Shown here: in pieces, positions 1 through 5,854 of the stretch
Numbering within the stretch: the stretch's first letter is position 1
Layout of the letters: every line of letters starts with the position of its first letter
From: an uncultured Lachnospiraceae bacterium
Lineage (GTDB): Bacteria > Bacillota > Clostridia > Lachnospirales > Lachnospiraceae
Length of the DNA: 6,963 nt
Assembly: GCA_934351705.1 (NCBI GenBank)
Contig: CAKRJK010000073.1
Coordinates: 1-6,963, forward strand
Direction of reading: 5' to 3'
Program-made: the position numbers and the translations under genes
Notes under the pieces: model-generated
Told to the model about the DNA's origin: nothing
What the model saw: only the letters and a program-made list of their open reading frames with translations
Database searches by the model: none

Positions 1-197
1 TCAAGCATTAATTCATACACGGTATTTTCTAATTCTTCCTTATTAATACCTAATCCACTTGTTGTATTTCCCTGTGGATCTAAGTCTATTGTTAATACTT
101 TTTTTCCTGCTTCTGCAAGGCAAGCTGATAGATTAATTGCAGTTGTTGTCTTACCAACTCCACCTTTCTGATTTGCAATCGCAATAATTCTTCCCAT
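1..197 (-). CDS. parA: ParA/Soj chromosome-partitioning ATPase (partial, N-terminus only)
   Basis: Reading leftward from the ATG at 197, the translation begins [18 protein letters not shown] and continues to the window edge (65 codons plus two bases). It shows the deviant Walker A motif KGGVGKTT (residues 11-18) with both lysines, followed by the Walker A' region [14 protein letters not shown] at about residues 39-52; these are hallmarks of the ParA/MinD ATPase family. ParA is an ATP-dependent, nucleoid-associated protein that works with ParB bound to parS sites to segregate origins; in spore formers (Soj) it also affects DnaA and sporulation. The start is supported by GAAAGGAAG at 202-210, a few bases upstream. 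Two parS sites lie just upstream and rsmG/mnmG/mnmE lie further upstream, the usual setting of chromosomal parA. parB is expected next, beyond the left edge. The missing C-terminus is due to the window, not to gene damage. Confidence 0.96.
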   Translation of the reverse strand, partial: MGRIIAIANQKGGVGKTTTAINLSACLAEAGKKVLTIDLDPQGNTTSGLGINKEELENTVYELML

Positions 198-279
198 GTT
201 TCTTCCTTTCTAGTCTATAATTGAATAGAATTTATCTTATATTTTTACATTTCATCTATGTAATTTAGCTACGTTTTCC

Positions 280-308
280 ATTATATCATTTATTATTTTT
301 TATTTCTA
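280..308 (-). promoter_or_regulatory. Probable sigma-A-type promoter of parA
   Basis: On the minus strand there is a perfect TATAAT (280-285) preceded by TGA, which gives an extended -10 (TG at 287-288). Exactly 17 bp upstream is TAGAAA (303-308), matching four of six bases of the consensus TTGACA. Transcription would start near 273, leaving a leader of roughly 75 nt before the parA ATG at 197. The nearer parS core (319-334) ends 10 bp upstream of the -35, so bound ParB could influence this promoter. That regulatory effect is inferred and has not been shown. Confidence 0.6.
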
Positions 309-314
309 CTACAA

Positions 315-338
315 AAAATGTTTCACGTGAAACATTTT
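315..338. promoter_or_regulatory. parS centromere-like site 1 (ParB binding site)
   Basis: The 16-bp core TGTTTCACGTGAAACA occupies 319-334 and is a perfect palindrome, differing by one base from the form usually quoted for B. subtilis (TGTTCCACGTGAAACA). The symmetry extends four more bases on each side (AAAA/TTTT), giving a 24-bp perfect inverted repeat. ParB/Spo0J binds such sites as a CTP-dependent clamp, spreads along neighbouring DNA and recruits SMC. The position just upstream of parA is typical of chromosomal parS. Confidence 0.93.
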
Positions 339-403
339 ACGATTTTATTCAAAAAATCACAATCTTTAGATATTACTTTTTTTAGCAAACACTATATCTT
401 GTG

Positions 404-448
404 AAAAAAATTTTTAAAAAAAGAATGTTTCACGTGAAACATTCTTTT
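404..448 (-). terminator. Possible intrinsic terminator formed by parS site 2
   Basis: Read on the minus strand, just after the response regulator stop codon, the transcript could fold into a stem GAATGTTTC / GAAACATTC with the four-base loop ACGT (within 423-444). Flanking A-U pairs can lengthen it. It is followed directly by seven Us (422-416), then five As and seven more Us (410-404). This is the layout of a rho-independent terminator, but the stem is poor in G-C pairs, so its strength is uncertain. No other terminator was seen between the response regulator and parA. Confidence 0.4.
419..448. promoter_or_regulatory. parS centromere-like site 2 (ParB binding site)
   Basis: A second identical 16-bp core, TGTTTCACGTGAAACA, lies at 426-441. 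Here the perfect inverted repeat extends to 30 bp, with arms beginning AAAAGAA and ending TTCTTTT. Its centre is 107 bp from the centre of site 1. It starts only 8 bp after the stop codon of the response regulator gene, so it may also act as that operon's terminator, which is listed separately. Two exact cores this close together make a chance occurrence very unlikely. Confidence 0.93.
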
Positions 449-456
449 CTGACATA

Positions 457-1101
457 TTAACTAATTTCTACTATATTACATCTTATTGCAAATACTGCTG
501 CCTGCGTTCTATCTGTTACTTCTATCTTCTTAAATATTGAAGACACATGATTCTTAACAGTTCTCTCGCTGATATTTAATCTCATTGCTATTTCTTTGTT
601 AAACATTCCTTCTGTTAAAAGTTTTAATACTTCATATTCTCTCTTTGTTAAGAGTTCTAACTTACTCTTATCTCTATCAGTCTCTAATAATTTAGAACTT
701 AACATTGGTATCAGACTAGGCTGTATATAATCTTCTCCATCGAGAATTGCAAAGATTGCTTCTTTTAATTCTGAGAAATCAGAGTCTTTTAACATATATC
801 CGTTTGCACCGACTTCCACTGCCTTTAATAAATATTCTACTTCATTATGTACGGTTAATACTAATACCTTTATGCTTGCCCGGTTTTCTTTTAAAATTTC
901 TAAAACCTGAAGTCCGTTCATTTCCGGCATATTAATATCCAGTAATAAAATATCCGGTTTGTTTTCTTGTAGTTTTTCCAGACACTCTTTTCCATTGCTT
1001 GCCTCTGCAATTACTTTCATATCATCATCTAATTCCAGTAATTGTTTCAATCCCTCTCTGATCATTGAATGATCATCTGCTATCATCACTTTTATCGCCA
1101 T
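457..1101 (-). CDS. NarL/FixJ-family response regulator, DegU-like
   Basis: This 214-residue protein has a receiver domain at about 1-120 and a LuxR-type helix-turn-helix at about 148-210. The receiver keeps the acidic pair D9-D10, the phosphoacceptor D55 in LLLDINMPEMNG, T83 and K105. The DNA-binding part contains LTKREYEVLKLLTEG and NKEIAMRLNISERTVKNHVS, typical of this output domain. A phosphorylated regulator of this type normally dimerises and binds promoter DNA; its targets cannot be told from the window. It lies 12 bp after its partner kinase gene on the same strand, with GAGGAAAA between them serving as ribosome binding site, so the two are almost surely one operon. Architecture and pairing resemble DegU and related regulators (LiaR, VraR). 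I do not give a symbol because family members with different roles look alike at this level. Confidence 0.95.
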   Translation of the reverse strand: MAIKVMIADDHSMIREGLKQLLELDDDMKVIAEASNGKECLEKLQENKPDILLLDINMPEMNGLQVLEILKENRASIKVLVLTVHNEVEYLLKAVEVGANGYMLKDSDFSELKEAIFAILDGEDYIQPSLIPMLSSKLLETDRDKSKLELLTKREYEVLKLLTEGMFNKEIAMRLNISERTVKNHVSSIFKKIEVTDRTQAAVFAIRCNIVEIS

Positions 1102-1113
1102 ATTATTTTCCTC

Positions 1114-2118
1114 TTAAGTAAGCGGAACTATTACCGTTACTTTTGTACCTTTCCCTAATTTTGATTCTATATAAAACTCACCTGATAAAAGATAAATTCT
1201 TTCTTTCATAATAGATATACCAAATCCCGAATAATCATCTCTCACTGATTCTTTGTATTTATCTGCATCAAATCCTCTTCCGTTATCCTGGACAATCAGC
1301 TTGATCTTGTCTTCACTTCTTGTAAGAGATACGTTTACCTTCTCGGCATCTGCATATTTTATAATGTTGTTACAAGTCTCCTGCACGATTCTGAATATTG
1401 TAGATGAGATTACTTTTTTAATATCACTGAAATCTTTATCAATATGATAGTCGACCTTCACATGCGCTTCTTTTTCCAATCTGGAAAGTTCTTTCTTGAC
1501 TGTCATATCCAGTCCGATATCATCATGTGAAACAGGATGCAGATCATAGATAAGATTTCTCATTTCGTCTACAACATCATGCAAAGTCTTGGATACATTC
1601 TTTAATTCCTGTTTGCATTTCTCCGGATTGATATCTATAAGCTTGGAACAAAATTCTGTCTTATAGATCATGCCGGTTATATTCTGTACCGTGGAGTCAT
1701 GCAAATCTCTTGCAATCCTTTGTCTCTCTAATTCCTGTGTCTCTAAAAATCTTAGTCCCAATGCATCTTCTTTTTCAATCTCGGTTCTTAGAACATTTTC
1801 CTTTTCGCGGCACACTTTCATTACACTGGATAACTCTGCAAGACGTGTTTCTATGTCACTCAGTTCATATGCTTTTTCTTCCATCTCTTTTTGAATCTGC
1901 ATTTGTTCATTTTTCAATTTTGCTATCTTGATCAGATTCTTTTGGTTACCCTCTCTCGGTATAAAAGATTCGTAATCAATATTCTCTTCATCTTCTAATA
2001 ATAAAATGAATTGAAAATTTTCCTTTAACTTTGTTCGCAATTCATGGCATTCTTTATCCAAAAGAATTTTTTTCTGCAATAATTCATTTTGATAATTTTC
2101 TAAATATTCCCTTACCAT
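1114..2118 (-). CDS. Cytoplasmic DegS-like sensor histidine kinase
   Basis: The protein has 334 residues from the ATG at 2118. The first ~120 residues are charged, heptad-rich and probably coiled coil; no membrane segment or signal peptide is visible, so it should sense from the cytoplasm, as DegS does. A linker GLRFLETQELERQRIARDLHD leads into a HisKA_3 dimerisation domain with phosphoacceptor H140 and the DxxxQ phosphatase motif (D141, Q145). The HATPase domain has an N box (ETCNNIIKY, N251), a G1 box DNGRGF (278-283) and a G2-type SGFGISIMKER (297-307). It should autophosphorylate and pass phosphate to the adjacent regulator. An in-frame ATG at 2133 would add MFGDK but has no Shine-Dalgarno site, while GGAG precedes the 2118 ATG by five bases, so I prefer 2118. 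It is somewhat shorter than B. subtilis DegS (about 385 residues). The input signal is unknown. Confidence 0.93.
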   Translation of the reverse strand: MVREYLENYQNELLQKKILLDKECHELRTKLKENFQFILLLEDEENIDYESFIPREGNQKNLIKIAKLKNEQMQIQKEMEEKAYELSDIETRLAELSSVMKVCREKENVLRTEIEKEDALGLRFLETQELERQRIARDLHDSTVQNITGMIYKTEFCSKLIDINPEKCKQELKNVSKTLHDVVDEMRNLIYDLHPVSHDDIGLDMTVKKELSRLEKEAHVKVDYHIDKDFSDIKKVISSTIFRIVQETCNNIIKYADAEKVNVSLTRSEDKIKLIVQDNGRGFDADKYKESVRDDYSGFGISIMKERIYLLSGEFYIESKLGKGTKVTVIVPLT

Positions 2119-2123
2119 TTTAT

Positions 2124-2127
2124 CTCC
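2124..2127 (-). promoter_or_regulatory. Shine-Dalgarno site deciding the kinase start
   Basis: On the minus strand the sequence TTTGGAGATAAAATG places GGAG five bases before the ATG at 2118. Upstream of the alternative ATG at 2133 the sequence is AATTTACGAACAT, which has no purine-rich ribosome binding site. This supports the shorter protein beginning MVREYLENYQ. Confidence 0.7.
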
Positions 2128-2166
2128 AAACATATGTTCGTAAATTTTTCATATACTACTATTTCT

Positions 2167-2174
2167 ATTTTATA
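2167..2174 (-). promoter_or_regulatory. Weak candidate -10 for the two-component operon
   Basis: The divergent intergenic region (2119-2299) must hold a promoter for the kinase-regulator pair. On the minus strand the best -10-like element close to the gene is TATAAAAT, but no convincing -35 lies 16-18 bp upstream of it. Other candidates are no better. The operon may use a weak, activated or alternative-sigma promoter, or may be partly read through from rsmG. This is a low-confidence call. Confidence 0.25.
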
Positions 2175-2236
2175 CTAAATAGATTCAGAAGAAAAGATAT
2201 AAAATTTTTTATTGCTCAATTTTAGATTAATTTAAT

Positions 2237-2292
2237 TTGTATAAAATACCAATATCGTCTATAATAATGTTAGACTATATTATAAGGGAGGT
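2237..2292 (+). promoter_or_regulatory. Probable promoter and ribosome binding site of the alpha/beta-hydrolase gene
   Basis: A perfect TATAAT (2260-2265) lies 17 bp after TTGTAT (2237-2242), which keeps the TTG of the -35 consensus. Transcription would begin near 2272, giving a leader of about 28 nt. A strong Shine-Dalgarno sequence, GGGAGGT (2286-2292), follows, seven bases before the ATG at 2300. The same region must drive the divergent kinase operon. Confidence 0.55.
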
Positions 2293-2299
2293 AATCAAT

Positions 2300-3244
2300 A
2301 TGAAAAAGAACGTCAAACATTTCATATTTTTAACTGCATCGGCATTAGCAGGACTTCATATTGTAAACCGTATGTTAAATCGTACAGCTTGTATGAAAAA
2401 TCTTTTGAATTACAACATCGGTGAATATTATGATTGGAAACACGGTAAAATCTACTACACAAAATCAGGAAGCGGTTCACCGATTTTATTGATTCATGAC
2501 TTGCACCCGGCAAGCTCATCTTACGAATGGCACAAGATGATGAAAAAATTAGAGAAACGCCACACCGTATATACCATAGATTTATTGGGATGCGGCCGCA
2601 GCGATAAACCTGCTCTGACATATACCAACTATTTATATGTACAGTTGATTACTAACTTTATTCAGGATATGATTGGAGAAAAAACTGACATTGTTGCAAC
2701 CGGAGATTCTTCTTCATTTGCAGTCATGGCAGCAAACATGGAACCGGATCTGTTTGGAAAAGTAATTTTGATCAATCCACAAAAAATTGAAGATTCGGCA
2801 AAAGCTCCGAGAAAGAACAAAAATATTTTAAAATTAATCATGGAGACTCCGATCATCGGAACATTTATTTACAATATGTCAATGAATGAGTTGAGAATCC
2901 ACAGATTATTTGCTGAAAAATATTTTAACAAAAAACAGCTTATTTCCACAAAATTAGAAGACACTTATTTTGAAAGTGGTCATATCGGAGAAGGAACAGG
3001 AAGATTCCTATTTGCAAGCATTGCAACAAATTACACGAACATCGATATTGCAACTGCGCTGAAAAACAAAAATCTTTCTCTTTGCATTATCAGCAGCAGA
3101 GAAAGACCTAATTGCGTATCCATTATTGACAACTATTTAGATTTCAATCATGATATTGAGACAACTTACATCTCACATTCAAAATATTTACCGCAGTTAG
3201 AAACTCCGGATAAATTAAATGAAGCTTTAAAAATTTTCTTATAA
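2300..3244 (+). CDS. Membrane-anchored alpha/beta-hydrolase-fold protein with atypical active site
   Basis: The 314-residue protein starts at the ATG at 2300, chosen for its strong GGGAGGT ribosome binding site; an in-frame ATG further upstream has none. Residues 7-22 are hydrophobic after KKNVK, suggesting a signal anchor. The fold is shown by SGSGSPILLIHDLHP (56-70, strand and oxyanion-type turn), the DLLGCGRSDKP motif (94-104), a nucleophile-elbow-like ATGDSSSF (133-140, S137) and the C-terminal LPQLETPDKLNEAL (297-310). These resemble lipase/esterase or haloperoxidase-type hydrolases. The elbow reads GDSSS rather than GxSxG. The usual acid position appears to be R269 (IISSRERP) and the residue before LPQLE is Y297 instead of the usual His, though H293 is close. 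It may be a divergent enzyme or a non-catalytic member; the substrate is unknown. It is the only plus-strand gene and converges on rsmG. Confidence 0.85.
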   Translation: MKKNVKHFIFLTASALAGLHIVNRMLNRTACMKNLLNYNIGEYYDWKHGKIYYTKSGSGSPILLIHDLHPASSSYEWHKMMKKLEKRHTVYTIDLLGCGRSDKPALTYTNYLYVQLITNFIQDMIGEKTDIVATGDSSSFAVMAANMEPDLFGKVILINPQKIEDSAKAPRKNKNILKLIMETPIIGTFIYNMSMNELRIHRLFAEKYFNKKQLISTKLEDTYFESGHIGEGTGRFLFASIATNYTNIDIATALKNKNLSLCIISSRERPNCVSIIDNYLDFNHDIETTYISHSKYLPQLETPDKLNEALKIFL

Positions 3245-3958
3245 AGGCTTTTTAGAAGGTACACCTGCTTTTCTTGGATAAGAGGCAGGTGTCTTTTTTT
3301 CTTTTTTTATCTTCACAAAAGCACGGTGTAAATCTGTATTCAGCAAATCAAATTCTTTGATTTCTTCGCATTTTCCACCTAAAAGAAAAAGTGCTGATTT
3401 TGCTGCGGCAACTTCTTCTTCTACTTCATTTGCTTTATAGGAAACAAATTCTCCTCCTATCTTTACAAACGGAAGACAGTACTCACTTAAAGTAGAAAGA
3501 TTTGCAACTGCTCTTGAAACAACCAGATCAAATTGTTCTCTGTAAGATTTGTTTTTGGCAAGCTCTTCTGCTCTCGCATGAACTGTCGTAATATTTTCTA
3601 ACTCTAATGCCTCAATAACTTCATCTAAGAAAAGAATCCTTTTATTCAAAGAATCGGCAAGACATACTTTCAGATTCGGAAAAGCAATCTTGAGAGGAAG
3701 TCCCGGGAATCCCGCTCCCGTTCCCAAATCCAAAACAGAAATCTCCTGATTCAAATCCATTACCTGAATCAAAGAAATACTGTCCAAAAAATGTTTTCTC
3801 ATCACTTCATCAAACTCTGTGATCGAAGTCAGATTCATAACCTGATTCTTTTCGACAAGCATTTTATAATATGTATAAAATTGCCGCTGTTTGGTTTCAT
3901 CTAAAGTAATTTTTAATTCTTTTGCACTATTCACTAAAAAATCCATCTGACTACTCAT
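3239..3958 (-). CDS. rsmG: 16S rRNA (guanine-527-N7)-methyltransferase RsmG (GidB)
   Basis: The 239-residue protein has the full length expected for the family. RsmG transfers a methyl group from S-adenosylmethionine to N7 of G527 in 16S rRNA; loss of it gives low-level streptomycin resistance in several bacteria. Visible motifs are MNLTSI (41-46), KHFLDS (55-60), the SAM-binding [17 protein letters not shown] (75-91), LADSLNKR (100-107), HARAEE (127-132) and VVSRAVA (146-152). The lysine- and proline-rich tail [18 protein letters not shown] is the usual Firmicute ending. The start overlaps the mnmG stop by eight bases (ATGAGTAG), which suggests translational coupling; AGAGG upstream of this ATG supports it over Met5. 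The stop codon overlaps the stop of the convergent hydrolase gene. In B. subtilis noc and soj follow; here three other genes come before parA. Confidence 0.97.
   Translation of the reverse strand: MSSQMDFLVNSAKELKITLDETKQRQFYTYYKMLVEKNQVMNLTSITEFDEVMRKHFLDSISLIQVMDLNQEISVLDLGTGAGFPGLPLKIAFPNLKVCLADSLNKRILFLDEVIEALELENITTVHARAEELAKNKSYREQFDLVVSRAVANLSTLSEYCLPFVKIGGEFVSYKANEVEEEVAAAKSALFLLGGKCEEIKEFDLLNTDLHRAFVKIKKEKKTPASYPRKAGVPSKKPL
3261..3300 (+). terminator. Rho-independent terminator of the hydrolase gene, inside the rsmG 3' end
   Basis: ACACCTGC (3261-3268) pairs perfectly with GCAGGTGT (3285-3292). A further CTT/AAG pairing is possible in the 16-base loop. On the plus strand the stem is followed by C and seven Ts (3294-3300), then another C and seven Ts. 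It lies 16 bp after the hydrolase stop codon. On the minus strand the stem is not followed by a T tract, so it should stop only plus-strand transcription. The same bases encode residues 223-233 of RsmG. Confidence 0.85.
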
Positions 3959-5837
3959 GGTGACCTCTCATCTGTTCCATATAGACTAACAACACCGATA
4001 TATCCGCAGGAGAAACTCCCGATATTCTCGAAGCCTGTCCGATATTCACCGGCTGATACTGTTTTAACTTTTGTCTTGCTTCGATACGGAGACTTCCCAC
4101 TTCATCATAATTAAAATCTTTTGGTATCTTCTTTGTCTCTAATTTTTTAAACTGCTCTACCTGTTTAATCTGGCGTTTGATATATCCGTCATATTTCACA
4201 TTGATATTAACCTGTTCTTTTACTTCTTCCGGAAGCTCTTTTCTCTCTTTATCAACCGGAGCTAAAATCTCATAATTTAATTCCGGTCTTCTGATCAACT
4301 CCACAAGAGAAGTTCCCGTATTTAACGGAACACTTCCGTAGCTTTCAAGTAAAGCCTGAACTTCTTTGTTTGCACCGACCGTTACTTTTTCGATTCGTGC
4401 AATCTCCTCTTCAATCATTTTTTCTTTTTGTACTACCCAGTCATAACGCTCCTGTGAAATCAGACCTACTTCATATCCTTTTTTTGAAAGACGAAGGTCT
4501 GCATTGTCCTGTCTTAAAAGGAGGCGATATTCCGCTCTTGATGTCATCATACGGTAAGGTTCATGATTTTCTTTTGTAACAAGGTCATCGATCAAAACTC
4601 CGATATATGATTCGGAACGATCCAATACAAGAGGCTCTTTTCCTAAAATCGACATTGCAGCATTGATACCTGCAACTAATCCCTGAGATGCAGCTTCTTC
4701 ATATCCGCTGCTTCCGTTAAATTGTCCTCCGCTGAAAAGTCCTTTGATTTTCTTAAACTCCAAAGAAGGATAAAGCTGATTCGGATTGATACAATCATAT
4801 TCTATCGCATAAGCATTGCGGACAATCTTTACATTTTCAAGTCCCGGCAAAGTACGATACATTTCATACTGCACATCTTCAGGAAGAGAACTGGACATTC
4901 CTCCGATATACATTTCATTTGTATTAATTCCTTCCGGCTCAATAAAAATCTGATGTCTGTCTTTATCCGCAAACTTTACAACCTTATCTTCAATCGAAGG
5001 ACAGTATCTCGGACCTGTTCCCTCAATGACACCGGCATAAATCGGAGAACGGTCTAAATTTGCACGGATAATATCATGTGTTTTCTCATTTGTATAAGTA
5101 AGCCAACAGGAAACCTGATCTTTTTGTATATCATCCGGATTTGTAGTAAAAGAAAACGGAACAATTCTCTCGTCTCCGCACTGTTCTGTCATCTTAGTAA
5201 AGTCAACGGATCGTTTGTCTATTCTTGCAGGAGTACCCGTTTTAAAGCGGAACATTTCGACACCGTTCGCAATTAACGAATCTGTCAGATGATTTGCTGC
5301 CTGCAATCCGTTCGGACCTGTATAGTTAATGACATCTCCATAAAGACATCTTGCTTTTAAATAAGTTCCGGTACAAAGAACAACTGCTTTACAATCATAA
5401 GTAGCACCGGAAAAAGTTTTTACACCGACAATTTTTCCGTCTTCCACCAATATCTCCGAGACTTCTGCCTGACGAATCGTAAGGTGATCCGTATTCTGCA
5501 AAGTCTTTCTCATCTCCATGCTGTAAGAAGCCTTGTCCGCCTGGGCTCTTAATGAGTGAACCGCAGGACCTTTGGAGCGGTTCAACATCTTAGACTGAAT
5601 AAAAGTCTTATCAATATTTTTTCCCATCTCTCCGCCAAGTGCATCTATCTCACGCACAAGATGTCCTTTGGAACTTCCTCCGATATTCGGATTACAAGGC
5701 ATCATCGCAATGCTCTCAATACTGATTGTAAAAATAATTGTCTCCAAGCCAAGTCTTGCACAGGAAAGTGCTGCTTCACATCCCGCATGACCAGCGCCTA
5801 CCACTACCACATCATATTCTTCTCTTAAAAAAGACAT
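3951..5837 (-). CDS. mnmG: tRNA uridine-5-carboxymethylaminomethyl modification enzyme MnmG (GidA)
   Basis: This 628-residue protein is complete and of normal length. MnmG is an FAD-dependent enzyme that, with MnmE, installs the (carboxymethyl)aminomethyl group at C5 of wobble uridine 34 in tRNAs reading codons ending in A or G. It shows the FAD-binding [14 protein letters not shown] (10-23), CNPNIGG with C48 followed by [13 protein letters not shown] (58-69), [15 protein letters not shown] with C279 (275-289), and [20 protein letters not shown] (371-390). The two cysteines correspond to conserved residues (Cys47 and Cys277 in the E. coli protein). The C-terminal helical part ends [23 protein letters not shown], typical of the MnmE- and tRNA-binding end. 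The ATG at 5837 follows AGAAGGA, 17 bp after the mnmE stop, so the genes are co-transcribed. No defects were seen. Confidence 0.98.
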   Translation of the reverse strand: MSFLREEYDVVVVGAGHAGCEAALSCARLGLETIIFTISIESIAMMPCNPNIGGSSKGHLVREIDALGGEMGKNIDKTFIQSKMLNRSKGPAVHSLRAQADKASYSMEMRKTLQNTDHLTIRQAEVSEILVEDGKIVGVKTFSGATYDCKAVVLCTGTYLKARCLYGDVINYTGPNGLQAANHLTDSLIANGVEMFRFKTGTPARIDKRSVDFTKMTEQCGDERIVPFSFTTNPDDIQKDQVSCWLTYTNEKTHDIIRANLDRSPIYAGVIEGTGPRYCPSIEDKVVKFADKDRHQIFIEPEGINTNEMYIGGMSSSLPEDVQYEMYRTLPGLENVKIVRNAYAIEYDCINPNQLYPSLEFKKIKGLFSGGQFNGSSGYEEAASQGLVAGINAAMSILGKEPLVLDRSESYIGVLIDDLVTKENHEPYRMMTSRAEYRLLLRQDNADLRLSKKGYEVGLISQERYDWVVQKEKMIEEEIARIEKVTVGANKEVQALLESYGSVPLNTGTSLVELIRRPELNYEILAPVDKERKELPEEVKEQVNINVKYDGYIKRQIKQVEQFKKLETKKIPKDFNYDEVGSLRIEARQKLKQYQPVNIGQASRISGVSPADISVLLVYMEQMRGHHE

Positions 5838-5854
5838 ATCTATCCTTCTTTCCT

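Noticed and set aside
341..358. Small inverted repeat GATTTT/AAAATC between the two parS sites
   Set aside because: It has only six pairs, almost all A-T, within AT-rich DNA, and no clear partner feature. It is expected by chance.
198..456. Possible replication origin in the parS region
   Set aside because: The stretch is very AT-rich, but no cluster of DnaA boxes (TTATCCACA or its complement) was found. The features seen belong to partitioning and the parA promoter.
1519..1534. Third parS-like sequence inside the kinase gene (right half CATGTGAAACA)
   Set aside because: Only 11 of 16 bases match the core and the left half is poor. It lies in coding sequence and is best explained by chance.
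2237..2299. Upstream in-frame ATG for the hydrolase gene, adding about 21 residues
   Set aside because: It has no ribosome binding site and would overlap the promoter elements, while the ATG at 2300 has a strong GGGAGGT at good spacing.
2119..2299. Riboswitch or small RNA in the divergent intergenic region
   Set aside because: The region is only about 180 bp, very AT-rich, and no recognisable conserved RNA structure or terminator was seen, only promoter-like elements.
4722..5057. Plus-strand open frames opposite mnmG, including one of 111 codons
   Set aside because: They lie wholly within the complete, highly conserved mnmG frame, have no family motifs and no ribosome binding site that I could support. 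They are shadow frames.
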